Part shown: in pieces, positions 46,960-59,248 of the stretch
How the letters are laid out: each line of letters opens with the position of its first letter
Position numbering within the stretch: the stretch's first letter is position 1
DNA from: Calliphora vicina
Taxonomy: Eukaryota > Arthropoda > Insecta > Diptera > Calliphoridae
DNA: 64,000 bases
NCBI RefSeq assembly: GCF_958450345.1
Contig: NW_027052659.1
Coordinates: 1 to 64,000, forward strand
Direction of reading: 5' to 3'
Made by a program: the position numbers and the translations under genes
Notes under the pieces: generated by a model
What the model saw: only the letters and a program-made list of their open reading frames with translations
Database searches by the model: none
Told to the model about the DNA's origin: nothing

Positions 46960-49900
46960 TGTAACAATATTTTCTATAGAAAATCTTGTGTGTAACAATA
47001 TTTTCTATAGAAAATCTTGTGTGTAACAATATTTTCTATAGAAAATCTTGTGTGTAACAATATTTTCTATAGAAAATCTTGTGTGTAACAATATTTTCTA
47101 TAGAAAATCTTGTGTGTAACAATATTTTCTATGGAAAATCTTGTGTGTAACAATATTTTCTATAGAAAATCTTGTGTGTAACAATATTTTCTATGGAAAA
47201 TCTTGTGTGTAACAATATTTTCTATAGAAAATCTTGTGTGTAACAATATTTTCTATGGAAAATCTTGTGTGTAACAATATTTTCTATAGAAAATCTTGTG
47301 TGTAACAATATTTTCTATGGAAAATCTTGTGTGTAACAATATTTTCTATAGAAAATCTTGTGTGTAACAATATTTTCTATGGAAAATCTTGTGTGTAACA
47401 ATATTTTCTATAGAAAATCTTGTGTGTAACAATATTTTCTATAGAAAATCTTGTGTGTAACAATATTTTCTATAGAAAATCTTGTGTGTAACAATATTTT
47501 CTATAGAAAATCTTGTGTGTAACAAGATTTTCTATAGAAAATCTTGTGTGTAACAATATTTTCTATAGAAAATCTTGTGTGTAACAATATTTTCTATAGA
47601 AAATCTTGTGTGTAACAATATTTTCTATAGAAAATCTTGTGTGTAACAATATTTTCTATAGAAAATCTTGTGTGTAACAATATTTTCTATAGAAAATCTT
47701 GTGTGTAACAATATTTTCTATAGAAAATCTTGTGTGTAACAATATTTTCTATAGAAAATCTTGTGTGTAACAATATTTTCTATAGAAAATCTTGTGTGTA
47801 ACAATATTTTCTATAGAAAATCTTGTGTGTAACAATATTTTCTATAGAAAATCTTGTGTGTAACAATATTTTCTATAGAAAATCTTGTGTGTAACAATAT
47901 TTTCTATAGAAAATCTTGTGTGTAACAATATTTTCTATAGAAAATCTTGTGTGTAACAATATTTTCTATAGAAAATCTTGTGTGTAACAATATTTTCTAT
48001 AGAAAATCTTGTGTGTAACAATATTTTCTATAGAAAATCTTGTGTGTAACAATATTTTCTATAGAAAATCTTGTGTGTAACAATATTATCTATAGAAAAT
48101 CTTGTGTGTAACAATATTTTCTATAGAAAATCTTATGTGTAACAATATTTTCTATAGAAAATCTTGTGTGTAACAATATTTTCTATAGAAAATCTTGTGT
48201 GTAACAATATTTTCTATAGAAAATCTTGTGTGTAACAATATTTTCTATAGAAAATCTTGTGTGTAACAATATTTTCTATAGAAAATCTTGTGTGTAACAA
48301 TATTTTCTATAGAAAATATTGTTACACACAATATTTTCTATAGAAAATCTTGTGTGTAACAATATTTTCTATAGAAAATATTGTTACACACAATATTTTC
48401 TATAGAAAATCTTGTGTGTAACAATATTTTCTATAGAAAATCTTGTGTGTAACAATATTTACTATAGGAAATCTTGTGTGTAACAATATTTTCTATAGAA
48501 AATCTTGTGTGTAACAATATTTTCTATAGAAAATCGTGTGTGTAACAATATTTTCTATAGAAAATCTTGTGTGTAACAATATTTTCTATAGAAAATCTTG
48601 TGTGTAACAATATTTTCTATAGAAAATCTTGTGTGTAACAATATTTTCTATAGAAAATCTTGTGTGTAACAATATTTTCTATAGAAAATCTTGTGTGTAA
48701 CAATATTTTCTATAGAAAATCTTGTGTGTAACAATATTTTCTATAGAAAATCTTGTGTGTAACAATATTTTCTATAGAAAATCTTGTGTGTAACAATATT
48801 TTCTATAGAAAATCTTGTGTGTAACAATATTTTCTATAGAAAATCTTGTGTGTAACAATATTTTCTATGGAAAATCTTGTGTGTAACAATATTTTCTATA
48901 GAAAATCTTGTGTGTAACAATATTTTCTATGGAAAATCTTGTGTGTAACAATATTTTCTATAGAAAATCTTGTGTGTAACAATATTTTCTATGGAAAATC
49001 TTGTGTGTAACAATATTTTCTATAGAAAATCTTGTGTGTAACAATATTTTCTATGGAAAATCTTGTGTGTAACAATATTTTCTATAGAAAATCTTGTGTG
49101 TAACAATATTTTCTATGGAAAATCTTGTGTGTAACAATATTTTCTATAGAAAATCTTGTGTGTAACAATATTTTCTATGGAAAATCTTGTGTGTAACAAT
49201 ATTTTCTATAGAAAATCTTGTGTGTAACAATATTTTCTATGGAAAATCTTGTGTGTAACAATATTTTCTATAGAAAATCTTGTGTGTAACAATATTTTCT
49301 ATAGAAAATCTTGTGTGTAACAATATTTTCTATAGAAAATCTTGTGTGTAACAATATTTTCTATAGAAAATCTTGTGTGTAACAATATTTTCTATAGAAA
49401 ATCTTGTGTGTAACAATATTTTCTATAGAAAATCTTGTGTGTAACAATATTTTCTATAGAAAATCTTGTGTGTAACAATATTTTCTATAGAAAATCTTGT
49501 GTGTAACAATATTTTCTATAGAAAATCTTGTGTGTAACAATATTTTCTATAGAAAATCTTGTGTGTAACAATATTTTCTATAGAAAATCTTGTGTGTAAC
49601 AATATTTTCTATAGAAAATCTTGTGTGTAACAATATTTTCTATAGAAAATCTTGTGTGTAACAATATTTTCTATAGAAAATCTTGTGTGTAACAATATTT
49701 TCTATAGAAAATCTTGTGTGTAACAATATTTTCTATAGAAAATCTTGTGTGTAACAATATTTTCTATAGAAAATCTTGTGTGTAACAATATTTTCTATAG
49801 AAAATCTTGTGTGTAACAATATTTTCTATAGAAAATCTTGTGTGTAACAATATTTTCTATAGAAAATCTTGTGTGTAACAATATTTTCTATAGAAAATCT

Positions 49901-52900
49901 TGTGTGTAACAATATTTTCTATAGAAAATCTTGTGTGTAACAATATTTTCTATAGAAAATCTTGTGTGTAACAATATTTTCTATAGAAAATCTTGTGTGT
50001 AACAATATTTTCTATAGAAAATCTTGTGTGTAACAATATTTTCTATAGAAAATCTTGTGTGTAACAATATTTTCTATAGAAAATCTTGTGTGTAACAATA
50101 TTTTCTATAGAAAATCTTGTGTGTAACAATATTTTCTATAGAAAATCTTGTGTGTAACAATATTTTCTATAGAAAATCTTGTGTGTAACAATATTTTCTA
50201 TAGAAAATCTTGTGTGTAACAATATTTTCTATAGAAAATCTTGTGTGTAACAATATTTTCTATAGAAAATCTTGTGTGTAACAATATTTTCTATAGAAAA
50301 TCTTGTGTGTAACAATATTTTCTATAGAAAATCTTGTGTGTAACAATATTTTCTATAGAAAATCTTGTGTGTAACAATATTTTCTATAGAAAATCTTGTG
50401 TGTAACAATATTTTCTATAGAAAATCTTGTGTGTAACAATATTTTCTATAGAAAATCTTGTGTGTAACAATATTTTCTATAGAAAATCTTGTGTGTAACA
50501 ATATTTTCTATAGAAAATCTTGTGTGTAACAATATTTTCTATAGAAAATCTTGTGTGTAACAATATTTTCTATAGAAAATCTTGTGTGTAACAATATTTT
50601 CTATAGAAAATCTTGTGTGTAACAATATTTTCTATAGAAAATCTTGTGTGTAACAATATTTTCTATAGAAAATCTTGTGTGTAACAATATTTTCTATAGA
50701 AAATCTTGTGTGTAACAATATTTTCTATAGAAAATCTTGTGTGTAACAATATTTTCTATAGAAAATCTTGTGTGTAACAATATTTTCTATAGAAAATCTT
50801 GTGTGTAACAATATTTTCTATAGAAAATCTTGTGTGTAACAATATTTTCTATAGAAAATCTTGTGTGTAACAATATTTTCTATAGAAAATCTTGTGTGTA
50901 ACAATATTTTCTATAGAAAATCTTGTGTGTAACAATATTTTCTATAGAAAATCTTGTGTGTAACAATATTTTCTATAGAAAATCTTGTGTGTAACAATAT
51001 TTTCTATAGAAAATCTTGTGTGTAACAATATTTTCTATAGAAAATCTTGTGTGTAACAATATTTTCTATAGAAAATCTTGTGTGTAACAATATTTTCTAT
51101 AGAAAATCTTGTGTGTAACAATATTTTCTATAGAAAATCTTGTGTGTAACAATATTTTCTATAGAAAATCTTGTGTGTAACAATATTTTCTATAGAAAAT
51201 CTTGTGTGTAACAATATTTTCTATAGAAAATCTTGTGTGTAACAATATTTTCTATAGAAAATCTTGTGTGTAACAATATTTTCTATAGAAAATCTTGTGT
51301 GTAACAATATTTTCTATAGAAAATCTTGTGTGTAACAATATTTTCTATAGAAAATCTTGTGTGTAACAATATTTTCTATAGAAAATCTTGTGTGTAACAA
51401 TATTTTCTATAGAAAATCTTGTGTGTAACAATATTTTCTATAGAAAATCTTGTGTGTAACAATATTTTCTATAGAAAATCTTGTGTGTAACAATATTTTC
51501 TATAGAAAATCTTGTGTGTAACAATATTTTCTATAGAAAATCTTGTGTGTAACAATATTTTCTATAGAAAATCTTGTGTGTAACAATATTTTCTATAGAA
51601 AATCTTGTGTGTAACAATATTTTCTATAGAAAATCTTGTGTGTAACAATATTTTCTATAGAAAATCTTGTGTGTAACAATATTTTCTATAGAAAATCTTG
51701 TGTGTAACAATATTTTCTATAGAAAATCTTGTGTGTAACAATATTTTCTATAGAAAATCTTGTGTGTAACAATATTTTCTATAGAAAATCTTGTGTGTAA
51801 CAATATTTTCTATAGAAAATCTTGTGTGTAACAATATTTTCTATAGAAAATCTTGTGTGTAACAATATTTTCTATAGAAAATCTTGTGTGTAACAATATT
51901 TTCTATAGAAAATCTTGTGTGTAACAATATTTTCTATAGAAAATCTTGTGTGTAACAATATTTTCTATAGAAAATCTTGTGTGTAACAATATTTTCTATA
52001 GAAAATCTTGTGTGTAACAATATTTTCTATAGAAAATCTTGTGTGTAACAATATTTTCTATAGAAAATCTTGTGTGTAACAATATTTTCTATAGAAAATC
52101 TTGTGTGTAACAATATTTTCTATAGAAAATCTTGTGTGTAACAATATTTTCTATAGAAAATCTTGTGTGTAACAATATTTTCTATAGAAAATCTTGTGTG
52201 TAACAATATTTTCTATAGAAAATCTTGTGTGTAACAATATTTTCTATAGAAAATCTTGTGTGTAACAATATTTTCTATAGAAAATCTTGTGTGTAACAAT
52301 ATTTTCTATAGAAAATCTTGTGTGTAACAATATTTTCTATAGAAAATCTTGTGTGTAACAATATTTTCTATAGAAAATCTTGTGTGTAACAATATTTTCT
52401 ATAGAAAATCTTGTGTGTAACAATATTTTCTATAGAAAATCTTGTGTGTAACAATATTTTCTATAGAAAATCTTGTGTGTAACAATATTTTCTATAGAAA
52501 ATCTTGTGTGTAACAATATTTTCTATAGAAAATCTTGTGTGTAACAATATTTTCTATAGAAAATCTTGTGTGTAACAATATTTTCTATAGAAAATCTTGT
52601 GTGTAACAATATTTTCTATAGAAAATCTTGTGTGTAACAATATTTTCTATAGAAAATCTTGTGTGTAACAATATTTTCTATAGAAAATCTTGTGTGTAAC
52701 AATATTTTCTATGGAAAATCTTGTGTGTAACAATATTTTCTATAGAAAATCTTGTGTGTAACAATATTTTCTATAGAAAATCTTGTGTGTAACAATATTT
52801 TCTATAGAAAATCTTGTGTGTAACAATATTTTCTATAGAAAATCTTGTGTGTAACAATATTTTCTATAGAAAATCTTGTGTGTAACAATATTTTCTATAG

Positions 52901-55900
52901 AAAATCTTGTGTGTAACAATATTTTCTATAGAAAATCTTGTGTGTAACAATATTTTCTATAGAAAATCTTGTGTGTAACAATATTTTCTATAGAAAATCT
53001 TGTGTGTAACAATATTTTCTATAGAAAATCTTGTGTGTAACAATATTTTCTATAGAAAATCTTGTGTGTAACAATATTTTCTATAGAAAATCTTGTGTGT
53101 AACAATATTTTCTATAGAAAATCTTGTGTGTAACAATATTTTCTATAGAAAATCTTGTGTGTAACAATATTTTCTATAGAAAATCTTGTGTGTAACAATA
53201 TTTTCTATAGAAAATCTTGTGTGTAACAATATTTTCTATAGAAAATCTTGTGTGTAACAATATTTTCTATAGAAAATCTTGTGTGTAACAATATTTTCTA
53301 TAGAAAATCTTGTGTGTAACAATATTTTCTATAGAAAATCTTGTGTGTAACAATATTTTCTATAGAAAATCTTGTGTGTAACAATATTTTCTATAGAAAA
53401 TCTTGTGTGTAACAATATTTTCTATAGAAAATCTTGTGTGTAACAATATTTTCTATAGAAAATCTTGTGTCTAACAATATTTTCTATAGAAAATCTTGTG
53501 TGTAACAATATTTTCTATAGAAAATCTTGTGTGTAACAATATTTTCTATAGAAAATCTTGTGTGTAACAATATTTTCTATAGAAAATCTTGTGTGTAACA
53601 ATATTTTCTATAGAAAATCTTGTGTCTAACAATATTTTCTATAGAAAATCTTGTGTCTAACAATATTTTCTATAGAAAATCTTGTGTCTAACAATATTTT
53701 CTATAGAAAATCTTGTGTCTAACAATATTTTCTATAGAAAATCTTGTGTGTAACAATATTTTCTATAGAAAATCTTGTGTGTAACAATATTTTCTATAGA
53801 AAATCTTGTGTGTAACAATATTTTCTATAGAAAATCTTGTGTGTAACAATATTTTCTATAGAAAATCTTGTGTGTAACCATATTTTCTATAGAAAATCTT
53901 GTGTGTAACCATATTTTCTATAGAAAATCTTGTGTGTAACAATATTTTCTATAGAAAATCTTGTGTGTAACCATATTTTCTATAGAAAATCTTGTGTGTA
54001 ACAATATTTTCTATAGAAAATCTTGTGTGTAACCATATTTTCTATAGAAAATCTTGTGTGTAACAATATTTTCTATAGAAAATCTTGTGTGTAACAATAT
54101 TTTCTATAGAAAATCTTGTGTGTAACAATATTTTCTATAGAAAATCTTGTGTGTAACAATATTTTCTATAGAAAATCTTGTGGGTAACAATATTTTCTAT
54201 AGAAAATCTTGTGTGTAACAATATTTTCTATAGAAAATCTTGTGTGTAACAATATTTTCTATAGAAAATCTTGTGTGTAACAATATTTTCTATAGAAAAT
54301 CTTGTGTGTAACAATATTTTCTATAGAAAATCTTGTGTGTAACAATATTTTCTATAGAAAATCTTGTGTGTAACAATATTTTCTATAGAAAATCTTGTGT
54401 GTAACAATATTTTCTATAGAAAATCTTGTGTGTAACAATATTTTCTATAGAAAATCTTGTGTGTAACAATATTTTCTATAGAAAATCTTGTGTGTAACAA
54501 TATTTTCTATAGAAAATCTTGTGTGTAACAATATTTTCTATAGAAAATCTTGAGTGTAACAATATTTTCTATAGAAAATCTTGTGTGTAACAATATTTTC
54601 TATAGAAAATCTTGTGTGTAACAATATTTTCTATAGAAAATCTTGTGTGTAACAATATTTTCTATAGAAAATCTTGTGTGTAACAATATTTTCTATAGAA
54701 AATCTTGTGTGTAACAATATTTTCTATAGAAAATCTTGTGTGTAACAATATTTTCTATAGAAAATCTTGTGTGTAACAATATTTTCTATAGAAAATCTTG
54801 TGTGTAACAATATTTTCTATAGAAAATCTTGTGTGTAACAATATTTTCTATAGAAAATCTTGTGTGTAACAATATTTTCTATAGAAAATCTTGTGTGTAA
54901 CAATATTTTCTATAGAAAATCTTGTGTGTAACAATATTTTCTATAGAAAATCTTGTGTGTAACAATATTTTCTATAGAAAATCTTGTGTGTAACAATATT
55001 TTCTATAGAAAATCTTGTGTGTAACAATATTTTCTATAGAAAATCTTGTGTGTAACAATATTTTCTATAGAAAATCTTGTGTGTAACAATATTTTCTATA
55101 GAAAATCTTGTGTGTAACAATATTTTCTATAGAAAATCTTGTGTGTAACAATATTTTCTATAGAAAATCTTGTGTGTAACAATATTTTCTATAGAAAATC
55201 TTGTGTGTAACAATATTTTCTATAGAAAATCTTGTGTGTAACAATATTTTCTATAGAAAATCTTGTGTGTAACAATATTTTCTATAGAAAATCTTGTGTG
55301 TAACAATATTTTCTATAGAAAATCTTGTGTGTAACAATATTTTCTATAGAAAATCTTGTGTGTAACAATATTTTCTATAGAAAATCTTGTGTGTAACAAT
55401 ATTTTCTATAGAAAATCTTGTGTGTAACAATATTTTCTATAGAAAATCTTGTGTGTAACAATATTTTCTATAGAAAATCTTGTGTGTAACAATATTTTCT
55501 ATAGAAAATCTTGTGTGTAACAATATTTTCTATAGAAAATCTTGTGTGTAACAATATTTTCTATAGAAAATCTTGTGTGTAACAATATTTTCTATAGAAA
55601 ATCTTGTGTGTAACAATATTTTCTATAGAAAATCTTGTGTGTAACAATATTTTCTATAGAAAATCTTGTGTGTAACAATATTTTCTATAGAAAATCTTGT
55701 GTGTAACAATATTTTCTATAGAAAATCTTGTGTGTAACAATATTTTCTATAGAAAATCTTGTGTGTAACAATATTTTCTATAGAAAATCTTGTGTGTAAC
55801 AATATTTTCTATAGAAAATCTTGTGTGTAACAATATTTTCTATAGAAAATCTTGTGTGTAACAATATTTTATATAGAAAATCTTGTGTGTAACAATATTT

Positions 55901-56035
55901 TATATAGAAAATCTTGTGTGTAACAATATTTTATATAGAAAATCTTGTGTGTAACAATATTTTATATAGAAAATCTTGTGTGTAACAATATTTTCTATAG
56001 AAAATCTTGTGTGTAACAATATTTTCTATAGAAAA
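46960..56035 (-). repeat. Satellite, long homogeneous TACAC array, reverse
   Basis: About 290 units. The first ~1.3 kb repeats 45218-46515. CTATGG/CTATAG dimers occur at 47.13-47.38 kb (five) and 48.87-49.24 kb (seven). Two units near 48311 and 48373 have both arms in the ATATT form. From 49.3 to 53.4 kb units are almost invariant. GTGTCTAAC variants (53.47, 53.63-53.72), AACCATATT variants (53.88-54.04) and TTTATATAG units (55.87-55.97) are short local runs. Confidence 0.96.
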
Positions 56036-57470
56036 TCATGTGTGGAACAAGATTTTCTATAGAAAATCTTGTGTGGAACAATATTTTCTATAGAAAATCT
56101 TGTGTGGAACAATATTTTCTATAGAAAATCTTGTGTGGAACAATATTTTCTATAGAAAATCTTGTGTGGAACAATATTTTCTATAGAAAATCTTGTGTGG
56201 AACAATATTTTCTATAGAAAATCTTGTGTGGAACAACATTTTCTGTAGAAAATCTTGTGTGGAACAATATTTTCTATAGAAAATCTTGTGTGGAACAATA
56301 TTTTCTATAGAAAATCTTGTGTGGAACAATATTTTCTACAGAAAATCTTGTGTGGAACAATATTTTCTATAGAAAATCTTGTGTGGAACAATATTTTCTA
56401 TAGAAAATCTTGTGTGGAACAATATTTTCTATAGAAAATCTTGTGTGGAACAATATTTTCTATAGAAAATCTTGTGTGGAACAATATTTTCTATAGAAAA
56501 TCTTGTGTGGAACAATATTTTCTATAGAAAATCTTGTGTGGAACAATATTTTCTATAGAAAATCTTGAGTGGAACAATATTTTCTATAGAAAATCTTGTG
56601 TGGAACAATATTTTCTATAGAAAATCTTGTGTGGAACAATATTTTCTATAGAAAATCTTGTGTGGAACAATATTTTCTATAGAAAATCTTGTGTGGAACA
56701 ATATTTTCTATAGAAAATCTTGTGTGGAACAATATTTTCTATAGAAAATCTTGTGTGGAACAATATTTTCTATAGAAAATCTTGTGTGGAACAATATTTT
56801 CTATAGAAAATCTTGTGTGGAACAATATTTTCTATAGAAAATCTTGTGTGGAACAATACTTTTCTATAGAAAATCTTGTGTGGAACAATACTTTTCTATA
56901 GAAAATCTTGTGTGGAACAATATTTTCTATAGAAAATCTTGTGTGGAACAATATTTTCTATAGAAAATCTTGTGTGGAACAATATTTTCTATAGAAAATC
57001 TTGTGTGGAACAAGATTTTCTCTAGAAAATCTTGTGTGGAACAAATTTTCTACAGAAAATCTTGTGTGGAACAATATTTTCTATAGAAAATCTTGTGTGG
57101 ATCAAGATTTTCTATAGAAAATCTTGTGTGGATCAAGATTTTCTACAGAAAATCTTGTGTGGAACAATATTTTCTATAGAAAATCTTGTGTGGAACAATA
57201 TTTTCTATAGAAAATCTTGTGTGGAACAATATTTTCTATAGAAAATCTTGTGTGGAACAATATTTTCTATAGAAAATATTGTGTGGAACAATATTTTCTA
57301 TAGAAAATCTTGTGTGGAACAATATTTTCTATAGAAAATCTTGTGTGGAACAATATTTCCTATAGAAAATCTTGTGTGGAACAATATTTTCTATAGAAAA
57401 TCTTGTGTGGAACAATATTTTCTATAGAAAATCTTGTGTGGAACAATATTTTCTATAGAATATCTTGTGT
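56036..57470 (-). repeat. Satellite, TCCAC subfamily, reverse
   Basis: About 46 units with centre TCCAC, entered through a unit reading ATCATGTGTGGAACAAGATTTTC. More variable than neighbouring blocks (CTACAG, CTCTAG and GTGGATCAAG units around 57.03-57.15 kb). Confidence 0.95.
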
Positions 57471-59086
57471 GAAACCATATTTTCTATAGAAAATCTTGTG
57501 TGTAACAATATTTTCTATAAAAAATCTTGTGTGTAACAATATTTTCTATAGAAAATCTTGTGTGTAACAATATTTTCTATAGAAAATCTTGTGTGTAACA
57601 ATATTTTCTATAGAAAATCTTGTGTGTAACAATATTTTCTATAGAAAATCTTGTGTTTCTATAGAAAATCTTGTGTGTAACAATATTTTCTATAGAAAAT
57701 CTTGTGTGTAACAATATTTTCTATAGAAAATCTTGTGTGTAACAATATTTTCTATAGAAAATCTTGTGTGTAACAATATTTTCTATAGAAAATCTTGTGT
57801 GTAACAATATTTTCTATAGAAAATCTTGTGTGTAACAATATTTTCTATAGAAAATCTTGTGTGTAACAATATTTTCTATAGAAAATCTTGTGTGTAACAA
57901 TATTTTCTATAGAAAATCTTGTGTGTAACAATATTTTCTATAGAAAATCTTATGTGTAACAATATTTTCTATAGAAAATCTTGTGTGTAACAATATTTTC
58001 TATAGAAAATCTTGTGTGTAACAATATTTTCTATAGAAAATCTTGTGTGTAACAATATTTTCCATAGAAAATCTTGTGTGTAACAATATTTTCTATAGAA
58101 AATCTTGTGTGTAACAATATTTTCTATAGAAAATCTTGTGTGTAACAATATTTTCTATAGAAAATCTTGTGTGTAACAATATTTTCTATAGAAAATCTTG
58201 TGTGTAACAATATTTTCTATAGAAAATCTTGTGTGTAACAATATTTTCTATAGAAAATCTTGTGTGTAACAATATTTTCTATAGAAAATCTTGTGTGTAA
58301 CAATATTTTCTATAGAAAATCTTGTGTGTAACAATATTTTCTATAGAAAATCTTGTGTGTAACAATATTTTCTATAGAAAATCTTGTGTGTAACAATATT
58401 TTCTATAGAAAATCTTGTGTGTAACAATATTTTCTATAGAAAATCTTATGTGTAACAATATTTTCTATAGAAAATCTTGTGTGTAACAATATTTTCTATA
58501 GAAAATCTTGTGTGTAACAATATTTTCTATAGAAAATCTTGTGTGTAACAATATTTTCTATAGAAAATCTTGTGTGTAACAATATTTTCTATAGAAAATC
58601 TTGTGTGTAACAATATTTTCCATAGAAAATCTTGTGTGTAACAATATTTTCTATAGAAAATCTTGTGTGTAACAATATTTTCTATAGAAAATCTTGTGTG
58701 TAACAATATTTTCTATAGAAAATCTTGTGTGTAACAATATTTTCTATAGAAAATCTTGTGTGTAACAATATTTTCTATAGAAAATCTTGTGTGTAACAAT
58801 ATTTTCTATAGAAAATCTTGTGTGTAACAATATTTTCTATAGAAAATCTTGTGTGTAACAATATTTTCTATAGAAAATCTTGTGTGTAACAATATTTTCT
58901 ATAGAAAATCTTGTGTGTAACAATATTTTCTATAGAAAATCTTGTGTGTAACAATATTTTCTATAGAAAATCTTGTGTGTAACAACAAGAAAATATTGTT
59001 ACACACAATATTTTCTATAGAAAATCTTGTGTGTAACAATATTTTCTATAGAAAATCTTGTGTGTAACAATATTTTCTATAGAAAA

Positions 59087-59090
<4 letters not shown>
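57471..59090 (-). repeat. Satellite, TACAC subfamily, reverse, left flank of Jockey element
   Basis: TACAC units with a truncated unit at 57655 (CTTGTGTTTCTATAG) and a flipped piece at 58984-59010 (ACAAGAAAATATTGTTACAC). It ends AAAATCTT at 59083-59090, the probable target duplication of the Jockey element. Confidence 0.95.

Positions 59091-59117
<27 letters not shown>
59089..59117 (-). other. Poly(A) tail of Jockey element
   Basis: 29 consecutive T on the plus strand, i.e. a 3' poly(A) on the minus strand, as expected for target-primed reverse transcription. The first two T may belong to the target site. Confidence 0.95.
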
Positions 59118-59119
<2 letters not shown>

Positions 59120-59248
59120 TTAAAACAGTATAAATTGACAAATACAATTTTCATAAAATACTACGACTAGTCAATATAGACTAACTAGCAGCTTAAGTTT
59201 AGTTTTCAAAAGATTTCGTTATTAACAGCAATTTAAATATTTTTTATT

